Shown here: positions 54,093 to 61,765 of the stretch, one piece after another
Layout: every line of letters starts with the position of its first letter
Numbering within the stretch: position 1 is the first letter of the stretch
Source of the DNA: Candidatus Saccharimonadota bacterium
GTDB taxonomy: Bacteria; Patescibacteriota; Saccharimonadia; Saccharimonadales; Saccharimonadaceae
Reading direction: 5' to 3'
Assembly (NCBI GenBank): GCA_030528025.1
Contig: JAUMZP010000001.1
Coordinates: 186,001-250,000, forward strand
DNA: 64,000 nucleotides
Program-made: the position numbers and the translations under genes
The notes under the pieces: generated by a model
The model's input: only the letters and a program-made list of their open reading frames with translations
The model's database searches: none
What the model was told of the DNA's origin: nothing

Positions 54093-54184
54093 GACACGTG
54101 TATTGTAGCAGAAGATGCAGGGGAGGGCAAGGGTAGATGAGTTGGTACGGGGTAGATAAATGAAAGACTCGAGCAGCTATTGTG

Positions 54185-54327
54185 CATTCGCGCCCCCCGC
54201 ACTTCATTCGATGGAGTGTGAAAACAGATTGCAATAATCTGTTTTCAGCCCAGCGCAAGAGGTCGATGTCTGGGAGACATTGACCTCTTATAGTGTTCCG
54301 GAGGAGGGAGTGTGGGGTGAGTGGATG
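54185..54327 (+). repeat. Three-way-junction repeat, full copy
   Basis: The closing helix differs from other copies (CATTCGCGCCCCCCGCACT against AGTGTGGGGTGAGTGGATG, with wobble pairs). Helix 2 (GAAAACAGATT/AATCTGTTTTC) is 11 bp. Helix 3 (GGTCGATGTCT/AGACATTGACC) is 11 bp with one wobble. Joining segments AGCCCAGCGCAAGAGG and CTTATAGTGTTCCGGAGGAGG are conserved. It lies between tRNA-Val and the thrS leader. Confidence 0.9.
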
Positions 54328-54355
54328 TGAGAATACTATTGATGCCTAGCGATAT

Positions 54356-54385
54356 TTGCACCCACCCCCACTCTCGTTATACAAT
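54356..54385 (+). promoter_or_regulatory. thrS promoter
   Basis: TTGCAC (54356-54361), an 18-base spacer and TACAAT (54380-54385); the T-box leader starts right after. Confidence 0.7.
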
Positions 54386-54390
54386 GGACG

Positions 54391-54588
54391 GTAAGTGCTG
54401 ACGGGGCCTCACCAGCCTCCCGAGCTTCGTGGGCTGTCGTGATGTGCGAGAACGTTGCGTCATGAGTGCTTGGCGGTAAGCGCCAAGAAGTCCGGTGGAA
54501 CCGCCGTTTGCGTGCAAGCGGCCCGAGACATGCGAGATTGGTCGGATGGACATATCCGTGCCAGGACGCATGTTTTTATTTTTATCAA
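54391..54588 (+). promoter_or_regulatory. T-box riboswitch controlling thrS
   Basis: Senses uncharged tRNA-Thr. Stem I is closed by TGACG/CGTCA (54399-54403, 54458-54462), with TCAC/GTGA and AGCC/GGGCT above. The 3' side of the loop between them holds AACG, so ACG (54452-54454) is the likely threonine specifier. Stem III is CTTGGCG/CGCCAAG (54469-54487). The antiterminator has helix A1 GTCCGG/CCGaGAC, the 7-base bulge TGGAACC (54496-54502) and helix A2 GCCG...CGGC. The TGGA of the bulge pairs with the UCCA end of tRNA-Thr(CGU). A terminator (CATGCG/CGCATG plus T-rich tail) ends it; CCGA may switch to pair with TCGG at 54542. Confidence 0.88.
54529..54582 (+). terminator. Regulated terminator within the thrS leader
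   Basis: CATGCG (54529-54534) pairs with CGCATG (54567-54572), with an inner GGAT/ATCC hairpin, followed by TTTTTATTTTT. It precedes thrS by 86 bases, as expected for T-box control by attenuation. Confidence 0.8.
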
Positions 54589-54651
54589 AATAATTTATAT
54601 ACAAGGAGGAGCGAGTCGGCTTTTAGCTGCCAGTGTGCAGCAGAGAAGTTG

Positions 54652-54675
54652 ATGAGCAAACAAAGCAATGAATAG
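54652..54675 (+). CDS. Short upstream ORF (7 codons) overlapping the thrS start
   Basis: ATG 54652 opens MSKQSNE and stops with TAG at 54673-54675, five bases past the first base of thrS (ATG 54668). A GAGAAG site precedes the short ORF, whereas thrS has none of its own. The thrS frame has a stop at 54653, so no earlier start exists. Coupled translation is the likely meaning. Confidence 0.35.
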   Translation: MSKQSNE

Positions 54676-56479
54676 CGAGCAGCAAGCAATGCGCCATAGC
54701 TTGGCGCACATCATGGCGCAAGCCGTCCAGCATTTGTGGCCACAGGCGAAGTTTGGCGTGGGGCCAGCTATCGATCAGGGGTTCTATTATGACATTGACC
54801 TTGGTGATGTGACGATATCTGAGGCGGATTTCGGCAAAATCGAGAAGGAGATGCGGCGTATTATTGCGCGCGATCTACCCTTTACACGCCGCGATGTGCC
54901 GGTAGATGAGGCGATTGCTTGGGCGAAGGAGACAGATCAGCCATATAAAGTTGAGTTGCTCAATGACCTGAAGCGCTCGGGGACAACTATTGCCAAAGAA
55001 TTGGCTGGAGAGGCCCTTGGTAGCGCTGCAGAAGGTGAGAGTAAGGTAAAGACGGTATCACTCTACTCTCAGGGCGATTACACCGATCTGTGCCGCGGCG
55101 GGCACGTGGAGAGTACAGGTAAAGTGGGGGCTTTCAAGTTGCTGCGTGTGGCTGGTGCGTACTGGCGAGGCGACGAGACCGGGCCGCAGATGCAGCGGCT
55201 CTATGGCGTGGCCTTTGCAACACAAGTGGAGCTTGATAGCTACCTACAGATGCGCGAAGAAGCCAAAAAGCGCGACCACCGCAAGCTTGGCAAAGAACTC
55301 GACCTCTACACAATGTCGCCACTGGTGGGGGTGGGTTTGCCACTCTTTACACCGCGTGGCACGATCTTGCGCGATAAAGCAGCGCAGCTCTCTAACCAGC
55401 TGCGTGAGAAATACGGCTTTTCCAAAGTCTGGACGCCGCACATTACCAAGAAAGATTTGTATGAGATGAGTGGGCACTGGGCGAAGTTTGGTGATGAACT
55501 CTTCCTTGTGACGAGTCAAGAGACGAGCGACAAGATGGCTCTCAAGCCAATGAACTGCCCGCATCACACGCAGATTTTTGCTAGTCAGCCACGGAGCTAC
55601 CGTGATATGCCTGTGCGCTACCTCGAGACAACGACCGACTACCGCGACGAAAAAACTGGCGAGCTGGGTGGCTTGAGTCGGGTGCGCTCACTAACGCAGG
55701 ATGATAGCCATGTGTTTTGCCGGCCAGATCAGATCGAGCAGGAGATGAGCAACTTGCTAGCCTGTGCCGAGGAGCTGTACCACATTGTTGGGATGAAGCT
55801 GCGTGTCCGCCTGAGTTATCGCGATGAGGGTGAGGGCTACCTTGGGGCACCAGAATTGTGGCAATCGGCCCAGGCTCAGCTCAAGGCAGCTGTGATGGCT
55901 AAGCAACTGGATTATTTCGAGCAGGAGGGCGAAGCGGCCTTTTATGGGCCGAAGATCGACTTCATGGCGACGGATGCGATTGGCCGCGAGCACCAGGTGG
56001 CAACGGTGCAGCTCGACTTCGTCCAGCCCGAGCGCTTTGGCCTCGAATATACCGATGAAGCGGGTGACATGGCTCGGCCAGTGATGATTCACAGCGCGCT
56101 GCTGGGCTCGATTGAGCGCTTCCTGAGCGTCTTTATTGAGCACACAGCGGGGTGGTTCCCCTTCTGGATTGCGCCCGAGCAAGTCCGTATTCTTACAATT
56201 AACAACACCGTAGAAGACTATGTTGATGAAATCACATCGGTGCTCAAAACAGTGGTACTGATGCGTCCTATAAAATACAACGAGGTAAGATATACAACAG
56301 ATATGCGCAATGAATCGCTCGGTAAAAAGATTCGCGAAGCTACTGTTGTAAAAATTCCGGTGCAGATTATCGTTGGCCCGCGCGACAAAGCCAACCGCCA
56401 GGTAAGTGTACGCACCCAGCAGGACGAGACAACGGTGCCGTTGGATGAGCTAGCGGCGTACCTAGAGGGGCTGAGCTAA
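54668..56479 (+). CDS. thrS: Threonyl-tRNA synthetase without TGS domain
   Basis: Charges tRNA-Thr. The 603 residues lack the N-terminal TGS domain found in many bacterial enzymes and start directly at the editing domain (HSLAH at 10-14 and DLCRGGH in the second zinc-type motif). The class II core follows: motif 2 in the RYLETTTDYRDEKTGELGGLSRVRS region, zinc ligands in MNCPHH and DDSH, and motif 3 with HSALLGSIERF. The anticodon domain is the C-terminal 110 residues. Codon choice turns abruptly AT-rich between about 56195 and 56365 (AGA, ATA, ACA, AAA), unlike the rest. It overlaps the next gene by one base. Confidence 0.96.
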   Translation: MNSEQQAMRHSLAHIMAQAVQHLWPQAKFGVGPAIDQGFYYDIDLGDVTISEADFGKIEKEMRRIIARDLPFTRRDVPVDEAIAWAKETDQPYKVELLNDLKRSGTTIAKELAGEALGSAAEGESKVKTVSLYSQGDYTDLCRGGHVESTGKVGAFKLLRVAGAYWRGDETGPQMQRLYGVAFATQVELDSYLQMREEAKKRDHRKLGKELDLYTMSPLVGVGLPLFTPRGTILRDKAAQLSNQLREKYGFSKVWTPHITKKDLYEMSGHWAKFGDELFLVTSQETSDKMALKPMNCPHHTQIFASQPRSYRDMPVRYLETTTDYRDEKTGELGGLSRVRSLTQDDSHVFCRPDQIEQEMSNLLACAEELYHIVGMKLRVRLSYRDEGEGYLGAPELWQSAQAQLKAAVMAKQLDYFEQEGEAAFYGPKIDFMATDAIGREHQVATVQLDFVQPERFGLEYTDEAGDMARPVMIHSALLGSIERFLSVFIEHTAGWFPFWIAPEQVRILTINNTVEDYVDEITSVLKTVVLMRPIKYNEVRYTTDMRNESLGKKIREATVVKIPVQIIVGPRDKANRQVSVRTQQDETTVPLDELAAYLEGLS

Positions 56480-57102
56480 TGCGTCGCCTACGCATTGCTG
56501 TGGATGTTGATGACGTGCTGGCGGAGAATGCCGCTGGCATCGTCGCCTTTAGCAACCAGCGCTGGGGGACGAACCTGACGGTCGATGACTACGATGAGCA
56601 TTGGGCTAAGATGTGGCAGGTGGATAATGCTGAAGTGAAACGGCGCAGCGCCGAGCTGATAGATGCTAGCCTCAGTACGGGCTATGGACACATTGGCGGC
56701 GCGCTGGAGGTGCTGGAGCGCTTGGTGCAGCAGCATCACTTGATGATTGCGACATCACGTCGCTTGCAAATGAAAAGCGATACGATGGCCTGGATCGATG
56801 AGCATTTTCCGGGTATCTTTGCCAGTACATCAGTCTACTTCTCGGGCATTTGGGATGAGTTAACTAATGATTCGCACCGTGCCACCAAGGCAGAGTTGGT
56901 GGTGCAGATTAATGCCGATGTGCTGATTGACGATCAGCTCAAGCACTGCCAAGCGGTGGCAGCGTATGGCCGCAATGCGCTGCTCTTTGGCGATTACGCC
57001 TGGAACCAAGCCGCAACGCTGCCAGCTGGGGTGGTGCGCTGCGCAAATTGGTACGAAGTGGAGGTGGCAATTGAGCGACTTGCTAGCGATGAGCCTGCGT
57101 GA
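56479..57102 (+). CDS. 5'(3')-deoxyribonucleotidase-like HAD phosphatase
   Basis: A HAD-superfamily hydrolase of 207 residues of the NT5C group that dephosphorylates nucleoside monophosphates. Motif I is DVDDVL (9-14), motif II is the TS of IATSRR, and motif III/IV is VLIDDQLKHC. The cap lies between I and II. It starts on the last base of thrS and overlaps the next gene by 14 bases, so it belongs to a tight operon with thrS, the ATL protein and miaA. Confidence 0.85.
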   Translation: MRRLRIAVDVDDVLAENAAGIVAFSNQRWGTNLTVDDYDEHWAKMWQVDNAEVKRRSAELIDASLSTGYGHIGGALEVLERLVQQHHLMIATSRRLQMKSDTMAWIDEHFPGIFASTSVYFSGIWDELTNDSHRATKAELVVQINADVLIDDQLKHCQAVAAYGRNALLFGDYAWNQAATLPAGVVRCANWYEVEVAIERLASDEPA

Positions 57103-57439
57103 TGCCATCTACGAACTGATGGCGCAGCTACCGGATGATGCAGTGACGACCTATGGCGACTTGGCAGCTTTTGCTGGCTACCCATATGCTGCGCGGCGAG
57201 TGGGGGAGATTGCCCATGGTGGGTCGGAGGAGCTGCCGTGGCATAGACTTGTAAATTGCAAGGGAGGCCTTGCGGTTGGCTTTCCGGGCGGGCAGGCAGC
57301 GCAGCGGCAATTGCTTGAGCACGATGGGATCCAGTGTGATGATTCGTACCGCGTGGTTGATTTTGCACAGCGTCGCTGGCGGCCACTTACCGCGCCTCAG
57401 AATGATATGAGGAGTAGCTCGCATGCTCACAAAAAATAA
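57089..57439 (+). CDS. Alkyltransferase-like protein (ATL)
   Basis: A DNA-damage recognition protein of 116 residues related to the C-terminal domain of O6-alkylguanine-DNA alkyltransferase. The catalytic PCHR motif reads PWHR, with Trp51 in place of the acceptor cysteine. TTYGDLAAFAGYPYAARRVG is the DNA-binding helix-turn-helix with the arginine finger. ATL proteins bind O6-alkylguanine without repairing it and hand the lesion to excision repair. The start ATG 57089 lies inside the previous gene, and the end overlaps miaA by 17 bases. Confidence 0.9.
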   Translation: MSLRDAIYELMAQLPDDAVTTYGDLAAFAGYPYAARRVGEIAHGGSEELPWHRLVNCKGGLAVGFPGGQAAQRQLLEHDGIQCDDSYRVVDFAQRRWRPLTAPQNDMRSSSHAHKK

Positions 57440-58316
57440 CACACCACCTACTACGCCGCTCATTGCCATCGTTGGGCCAACCGCCAGCGGCAAGACCAGC
57501 CTGGCGATTCGCCTTGCTAGGCAATATGGTGGTGAGATCATTTGCGCCGATTCGCGCACCATCTACAAGGGTATGGATATTGGCACCGCCAAGCCCTCGC
57601 CGCACGAACAAGCCCTTGTGTCACACTGGGGGCTAGACTTGGTGGAGCCAGGCCAGCGCTTCACAGCAGTGGATTTCCAGCGCTATGCTAATCGGCAAAT
57701 TGCGGCTATTCGTCAGCGTGGGCGCATCCCATTTCTCGTCGGTGGGACGGGCCTGTATGTCGATGCGGTGTTGTATAAATTTCAATTTCCGACGGTGAAC
57801 AAAAAGCTTATGCAGCAGTTACAGGGCTATTCTATAGAAACCTTGCACGAACATTGTCGAGTACACAACATAGAATTACCCAATAATAAATACAACAAAA
57901 GGCATGTTATTAATACAATAGTGCGAGAAGGACAACAGTTACAGAGGTCAGCACATGTTGATAAAAATACCTATGTTGTAGGTATTGCATCGCCGCGTGA
58001 TGTCCTACGCGAGCGCATTGCTGAGCGGACAGAGCAGCTTTTTGCGCATGGTGTTGTACAAGAAGCTACGGAATTAGCGACCCAATACGGCTGGGACAGT
58101 GAAGCAATGACAGGGAATATCTACCCAATTATACATAAATTACAACAGGGCGAGTATACGCTTGAGCAAGCCAAAGCGGCATTTTGTACAGCAGACTGGC
58201 GCCTGGCTAAGCGGCAAATGACCTGGCTGCGGCGCAATCCCGACATCATATGGCACAGGCTGGAGGATGCTGAGGTCTACCTTGATCGGGTGCTCGCGCA
58301 AGCGCACCAGATGTGA
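57423..58316 (+). CDS. miaA: tRNA dimethylallyltransferase MiaA
   Basis: Adds dimethylallyl to A37 of tRNAs reading U-starting codons. The 297 residues have the P-loop GPTASGKT (18-25), the family signature ICADSRTIYKGMDIGTAKP and TGLYVDAVL. GAGGAG lies 10 bases before the ATG. The stretch from about 57780 to 57990 is much more AT-rich than the flanks, with codons ATA, TTA, AGG and CGA, a sign of local recombination or relaxed constraint. It overlaps the ATL gene. Confidence 0.95.
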   Translation: MLTKNNTPPTTPLIAIVGPTASGKTSLAIRLARQYGGEIICADSRTIYKGMDIGTAKPSPHEQALVSHWGLDLVEPGQRFTAVDFQRYANRQIAAIRQRGRIPFLVGGTGLYVDAVLYKFQFPTVNKKLMQQLQGYSIETLHEHCRVHNIELPNNKYNKRHVINTIVREGQQLQRSAHVDKNTYVVGIASPRDVLRERIAERTEQLFAHGVVQEATELATQYGWDSEAMTGNIYPIIHKLQQGEYTLEQAKAAFCTADWRLAKRQMTWLRRNPDIIWHRLEDAEVYLDRVLAQAHQM

Positions 58317-58342
58317 TACCATAAATCTAGTTGGTGACCGTA

Positions 58343-58954
58343 ATGATAGATGCACTGTTTGGATCAAAAACTCGTGTGAAATTGCTCCACCTTTTCTTGA
58401 ACAATCCAGGAAAGGCATTTTATGTGCGCGAGATTACGCGGCTAATTAATGAGCAGATTAATTCGGTGCGCCGTGAGCTGCTCAATATGCTGGAAGTGGG
58501 GATCATTACGAGCGACAGCGTGGATAACAAATTGTACTACGAAGTAAACCAGCAGTACGAATATTATCCACCACTGCGCGTTATCTTTGCCGACCAAAAA
58601 ATTGCTCCAGCCAAGAACAAGTCGGGTTACCGGCCTGCTTGGCAAGATGCGATTATGCAGTTGCCACGCTTGCGTGTGGCGATTGCGGCGGGGGCATTGG
58701 TGAAGGGGTCTGCCAGTACGATCGACCTGCTGCTCGTGGGTAACCTCTCGGCCACCAAGGTGCGCAGCGTGGTGGCAGTTATCGAGCGACAGGAGGGGCG
58801 CGAGCTGACGTATAGCATCCTGAGCTACGACGAGTTCTATTATCGGCTGAGCGTGCGCGACCGCTTTATTACCACCATTCTGACCAACAAGCATACCGTA
58901 TTGGTAGACGTTGATAATATATTAAAAGAAGACGAAGGAGAGAATCATGCTTGA
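58343..58954 (+). CDS. Winged-helix transcriptional regulator (203 aa)
   Basis: An N-terminal winged helix (MIDALFGSKTRVKLLHLFLNN, then FYVREITRLINEQINSVRRELLNML) is followed by a second domain of about 120 residues. This resembles an inactive nucleotidyltransferase fold (LPRLRVAIAAGALVKGSASTIDLLLVG). Such two-domain proteins are common in CPR bacteria. ATG 58343 is chosen because homologous proteins begin near here; GTG 58334 is possible. It overlaps the MBL-fold gene by 8 bases and may control it. Confidence 0.75.
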   Translation: MIDALFGSKTRVKLLHLFLNNPGKAFYVREITRLINEQINSVRRELLNMLEVGIITSDSVDNKLYYEVNQQYEYYPPLRVIFADQKIAPAKNKSGYRPAWQDAIMQLPRLRVAIAAGALVKGSASTIDLLLVGNLSATKVRSVVAVIERQEGRELTYSILSYDEFYYRLSVRDRFITTILTNKHTVLVDVDNILKEDEGENHA

Positions 58955-59582
58955 TATCGAATACAAAGGCGGCAACACAGTCATCATTGCGACGAAGAAA
59001 ACCACGCTCGCAGTTGACCCCAAGCTATCGCTGCTAGGCCTGAAGGATGCTAAGACGAAGGACGCAGTAGAGCTTGCGACCGAAGAGCGCTTTGCGGTAG
59101 CTAATCCCGAGGCACGCCTTATCATTGACCAGCCCGGCGAGTATGAAGTGGGTGACTATACCATCCGCGGCATTGCAGCCACGCGCCACATCGATACGCC
59201 AGAGAGTGAGCAGCTCTCTACAGTATATCGCATTGAGTGTGGCGATATTCGCATTGCGGTGATTGGTAATATCGCGCCAGAGCTTACTGACGCCCAGCTC
59301 GAGGCGCTGGGGGTGATCGACATTGTCATTATTCCAGTGGGTGGCTATGGTTACACGCTGGATGCGACAAGTGCCGCCGCTATTATTCGCAAGATCGAGC
59401 CACGGGTGGTGGTGCCCGTCCACTATGCTGATAGTGCGTTGCATTACGAAGTACCGCAAGACACAGTGGAGGTCTTTGAGAAGGAGCTCGGCGCACCAGT
59501 CGAGCAAAAACCCAAACTCAAGATCAAAACAGCGAGTAACCTGCCCGAAGTGCTGACGGTGTTTGAGTTGGCTCGAAGCTAG
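58947..59582 (+). CDS. MBL-fold protein without the usual zinc motif
   Basis: Metallo-beta-lactamase-like fold of 211 residues: a strand pattern with VDPKLSLLGL and LIIDQPGEYEVGDYTIRGI, then IVIIPVGGYGYTLDATSAA, and PRVVVPVHYAD near the end. The HxHxDH metal motif of active enzymes is missing. A late histidine (PVHYADS) remains, so catalysis is uncertain. AAGGAG precedes the ATG, which lies inside the end of the preceding regulator. A strong terminator follows. Confidence 0.8.
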   Translation: MLDIEYKGGNTVIIATKKTTLAVDPKLSLLGLKDAKTKDAVELATEERFAVANPEARLIIDQPGEYEVGDYTIRGIAATRHIDTPESEQLSTVYRIECGDIRIAVIGNIAPELTDAQLEALGVIDIVIIPVGGYGYTLDATSAAAIIRKIEPRVVVPVHYADSALHYEVPQDTVEVFEKELGAPVEQKPKLKIKTASNLPEVLTVFELARS

Positions 59583-59602
59583 GATTCATATACACCAAGC
59601 GC

Positions 59603-59633
59603 AACCAGCCTCGCAGAGAGGCTGGTTTTTGTG
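59603..59633 (+). terminator. Terminator after the MBL-fold gene
   Basis: AACCAGCCTC and GAGGCTGGTT form a 10-bp stem around GCAGA, followed by a T-run. Confidence 0.95.
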
Positions 59634-59824
59634 GTATATCTTTACTCCATTTTCTCCTCGCTGCTTTATCTGGTGGATATGAATATTAGTTGTAGTCGGC
59701 ACGAGTGTTGGTGGGTTGATGGGCAAGATGGGGCCAGTCCCTATAGTTTTCTCAAGAAATGAGTGCGAGACAGTGATGAGGATTGTGAGATTCATCGTGA
59801 AATCATTGTCATAATGTGGTCGAT

Positions 59825-59853
59825 TTGACACAGCGCACTAAATTCGATACACT
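59825..59853 (+). promoter_or_regulatory. Promoter of the MFS-ArsR operon
   Basis: A perfect TTGACA (59825-59830), a 17-base spacer and TACACT (59848-59853). The -10 box is the centre of the first operator. Confidence 0.9.
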
Positions 59854-59887
59854 TCGAAATATCACTATTATTTCGATTTATATCGAA
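59843..59887 (+). promoter_or_regulatory. Two palindromic operators, likely for ArsR
   Basis: TTCGA-TACACT-TCGAA (59843-59858) and TTCGA-TTTATA-TCGAA (59872-59887) are equal palindromes spaced 29 bases centre to centre. The first encloses the -10 box and the second lies before the ribosome site. The ArsR-type regulator at the end of the operon is the obvious ligand; this is inferred. Confidence 0.8.
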
Positions 59888-59902
59888 GAAAGGAATGATT
59901 TT

Positions 59903-61078
59903 ATGGAACAACAATCAACCACGCCGTGGGGTAAGATTGCGGTGCTAGCGCTAGGAGCCTTCGTGATTGGAGCGGATGGCTTTATGCTGGCAGCAGTATT
60001 GCCACAGGTGGCACAGCAGCTTGGGGTGTCGCTGGGGCAGACCGGCCTCTTGGTAACGGTGTTTGCGTGGGTGTATGCACTGGCGGCACCATTGTGTGGC
60101 ATGCTGATGGGGCGGCGCAATCGGCGGTCTACCTTGATACTAGCACTAGCGATATTTGCAATTGGTAATGTAGTGGCAGCGCTTGCGTCGTCATTTGTGT
60201 GGATGATGGCAGCTCGAGTGATGGCAGCATGGGGCTCAGCTATGATGATGCCAACGGCAATGGCCTTGGCGACTAGCCTTGCCCCAGTCAAGCATCGTGG
60301 CAAGGCAATCTCTGTCGTTACAACAGGTATGACGATGGCAACGGTGCTCGCTGTGCCACTAGGCTCGGTTATGGGGGAGCGCTATGGCTACCATATGCTG
60401 TTTTGGGCGATGGCAGTGGCTGCGGTGCTGGTGTTGTGTGGCATTGTGCTGGGCATTCGGGCACGTGAGGCACAGCCAGCGCAGCAGGTACCAACGATTC
60501 GCACATTAGTAGCAGGTCTGGCTAATCGTCAGGTTGCACTGACGTTATTGATAACAGTAGTGATATTTGTAGCCGGCACCAGCGTGATTTCATATCTGAG
60601 TGCAGTGGTACAGCAGGCGGGTCTGCACGAATACTTTAGCTGGATTTTGCTCATCTTTGGTGTGGGCTCACTCCTGGGTGGTGTGCTAGGCGGCTGGCTG
60701 ACCGATCGTTTTGCCCACATTTGGCTGGCCCGCTGGGCAATGCTTGCCTTTGCGTTGGCGCTTGCTTTGCTTGGTGTGGCGACTGGGATGCCAGGCGCGC
60801 TTGGTCTCGTTGGTGGCAGTGTGCTATTATGGACAGCTAGTGCTTGGATTGCCACGATTGCTCAGCAATACCGCATTATTGCGCTTGCTCCAGAACGGGC
60901 TCAGCTGAATCTTTCACTCAATTCATCCAGTATTTACATTGGTCAAGGCTTTGGTGGTATGCTAGGTAGTGCGATTATTAGTAGCCAGCCAGCGCAGGTA
61001 ATTCCGTTCGTGGCGTCCGGCGTAGTAGTGCTTGCCTTGGCAATGACCAGCAGGTATGAGACAATACAAAGGAAATGA
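59903..61078 (+). CDS. MFS efflux transporter (DHA1-like)
   Basis: A 12-span transporter of 391 residues. Motif A appears in the loop after span 2 (CGMLMGRRNRRSTLILAL) and again in the second half (GGWLTDRFAHIWLARWAML). The relation is to arabinose-efflux and drug-efflux permeases. ATG 59903 is supported by AAGGAAT; the frame from 59816 would begin upstream of the operators. It is cotranscribed with the regulator downstream, overlapping it by four bases, so its substrate is probably the regulator's inducer. Confidence 0.9.
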   Translation: MEQQSTTPWGKIAVLALGAFVIGADGFMLAAVLPQVAQQLGVSLGQTGLLVTVFAWVYALAAPLCGMLMGRRNRRSTLILALAIFAIGNVVAALASSFVWMMAARVMAAWGSAMMMPTAMALATSLAPVKHRGKAISVVTTGMTMATVLAVPLGSVMGERYGYHMLFWAMAVAAVLVLCGIVLGIRAREAQPAQQVPTIRTLVAGLANRQVALTLLITVVIFVAGTSVISYLSAVVQQAGLHEYFSWILLIFGVGSLLGGVLGGWLTDRFAHIWLARWAMLAFALALALLGVATGMPGALGLVGGSVLLWTASAWIATIAQQYRIIALAPERAQLNLSLNSSSIYIGQGFGGMLGSAIISSQPAQVIPFVASGVVVLALAMTSRYETIQRK

Positions 61079-61380
61079 CATCCCAACAAAACACCCCAAC
61101 TGACGCACTCGCACCAGAGCATATCTTTGCCGCTCTGTCCGATCCACTGCGGCTGCGGATTGTCCGTCGCTTGGCTGCGGAGGGGCGGCTGGGCTGCAGC
61201 CAGATCGATCATAATCTCTCACTCTCGACTGTCTCGCACCACTGCAAAGTCCTGCGCGAAGCAGGCATTGTCACGAGCGAAGCGGTTGGCACCCAGCGTG
61301 TCCTGGTGCTGCGGCCAGAGTTTGCTCGGCAGTTCGCTGGCGTGCTCGCGACGATTGCTGAGTTAGATAAAGCGAAGTAA
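61075..61380 (+). CDS. ArsR-family transcriptional regulator
   Basis: A 101-residue winged-helix repressor (AALSDPLRLRIVRRLAAEG, then CSQIDHNLSLSTVSHHCKVLREAGIV). The ELCVCDL metal-binding motif of arsenic sensors is not present, and the two cysteines at about 40 and 57 are not arranged as in ArsR. It may therefore respond to an organic inducer or redox. It probably represses its own operon through the TTCGA-N6-TCGAA sites. Confidence 0.9.
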   Translation: MTSQQNTPTDALAPEHIFAALSDPLRLRIVRRLAAEGRLGCSQIDHNLSLSTVSHHCKVLREAGIVTSEAVGTQRVLVLRPEFARQFAGVLATIAELDKAK

Positions 61381-61386
61381 CCACTA

Positions 61387-61416
61387 AAATATCCCCTATG
61401 AAAGGGGATATTTTTA
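61387..61416 (+). terminator. Terminator after ArsR gene
   Basis: AAATATCCCC and GGGGATATTT pair around a 6-base loop, followed by a T-run. The A-run on the left lets it also serve the minus-strand rpmB gene. Confidence 0.92.
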
Positions 61417-61439
61417 CAATTATCGTTTGCTCTGGGTGA

Positions 61440-61664
61440 CTACGCCGCAGCCTTGGCCTTTGTCTTGGCGCTGGTGAGCAGGCCTTTCTTCTTGAGGGTA
61501 CGGATCGCCTTGGTCGAGAGAACCATAGTGACCTTTTGCCCATCTACAATGAAGGTCTTTTTCTGAAGGTTTGGTTTGAAGACTCGCTTGGTGCGTCGCA
61601 ACGAGAAGCTCACATTGTTGCCGAATTGCTTGCCCTTGCCAGTCAGTTCACATCGTGCTGCCAT
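61440..61664 (-). CDS. rpmB: Ribosomal protein L28
   Basis: Large-subunit protein of 74 residues: MAARCELTGKGKQFGNNVSFS, RRTKRVFKPNLQKKTF and a basic tail ending AKTKAKAAA. The start is ATG 61664 with a GGAATAAG site; the longer frame is not homologous. It has no zinc cysteine pair, only one Cys. It converges with the ArsR operon and shares its terminator. Confidence 0.95.
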   Translation of the reverse strand: MAARCELTGKGKQFGNNVSFSLRRTKRVFKPNLQKKTFIVDGQKVTMVLSTKAIRTLKKKGLLTSAKTKAKAAA

Positions 61665-61753
61665 ATTCTTATTCCACTTATAACTTATATTATTACAATC
61701 TGTATTAGTATACGCTGCCAAGGAGGCAATGTCAAGGTGGGTAGACAATGTGG

Positions 61754-61759
61754 TACAAT
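61754..61759 (+). promoter_or_regulatory. -10 box of the site-2 protease gene, leaderless type
   Basis: TACAAT ends 6 bases before the ATG at 61766. Confidence 0.65.
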
Positions 61760-61765
61760 AAAGAA

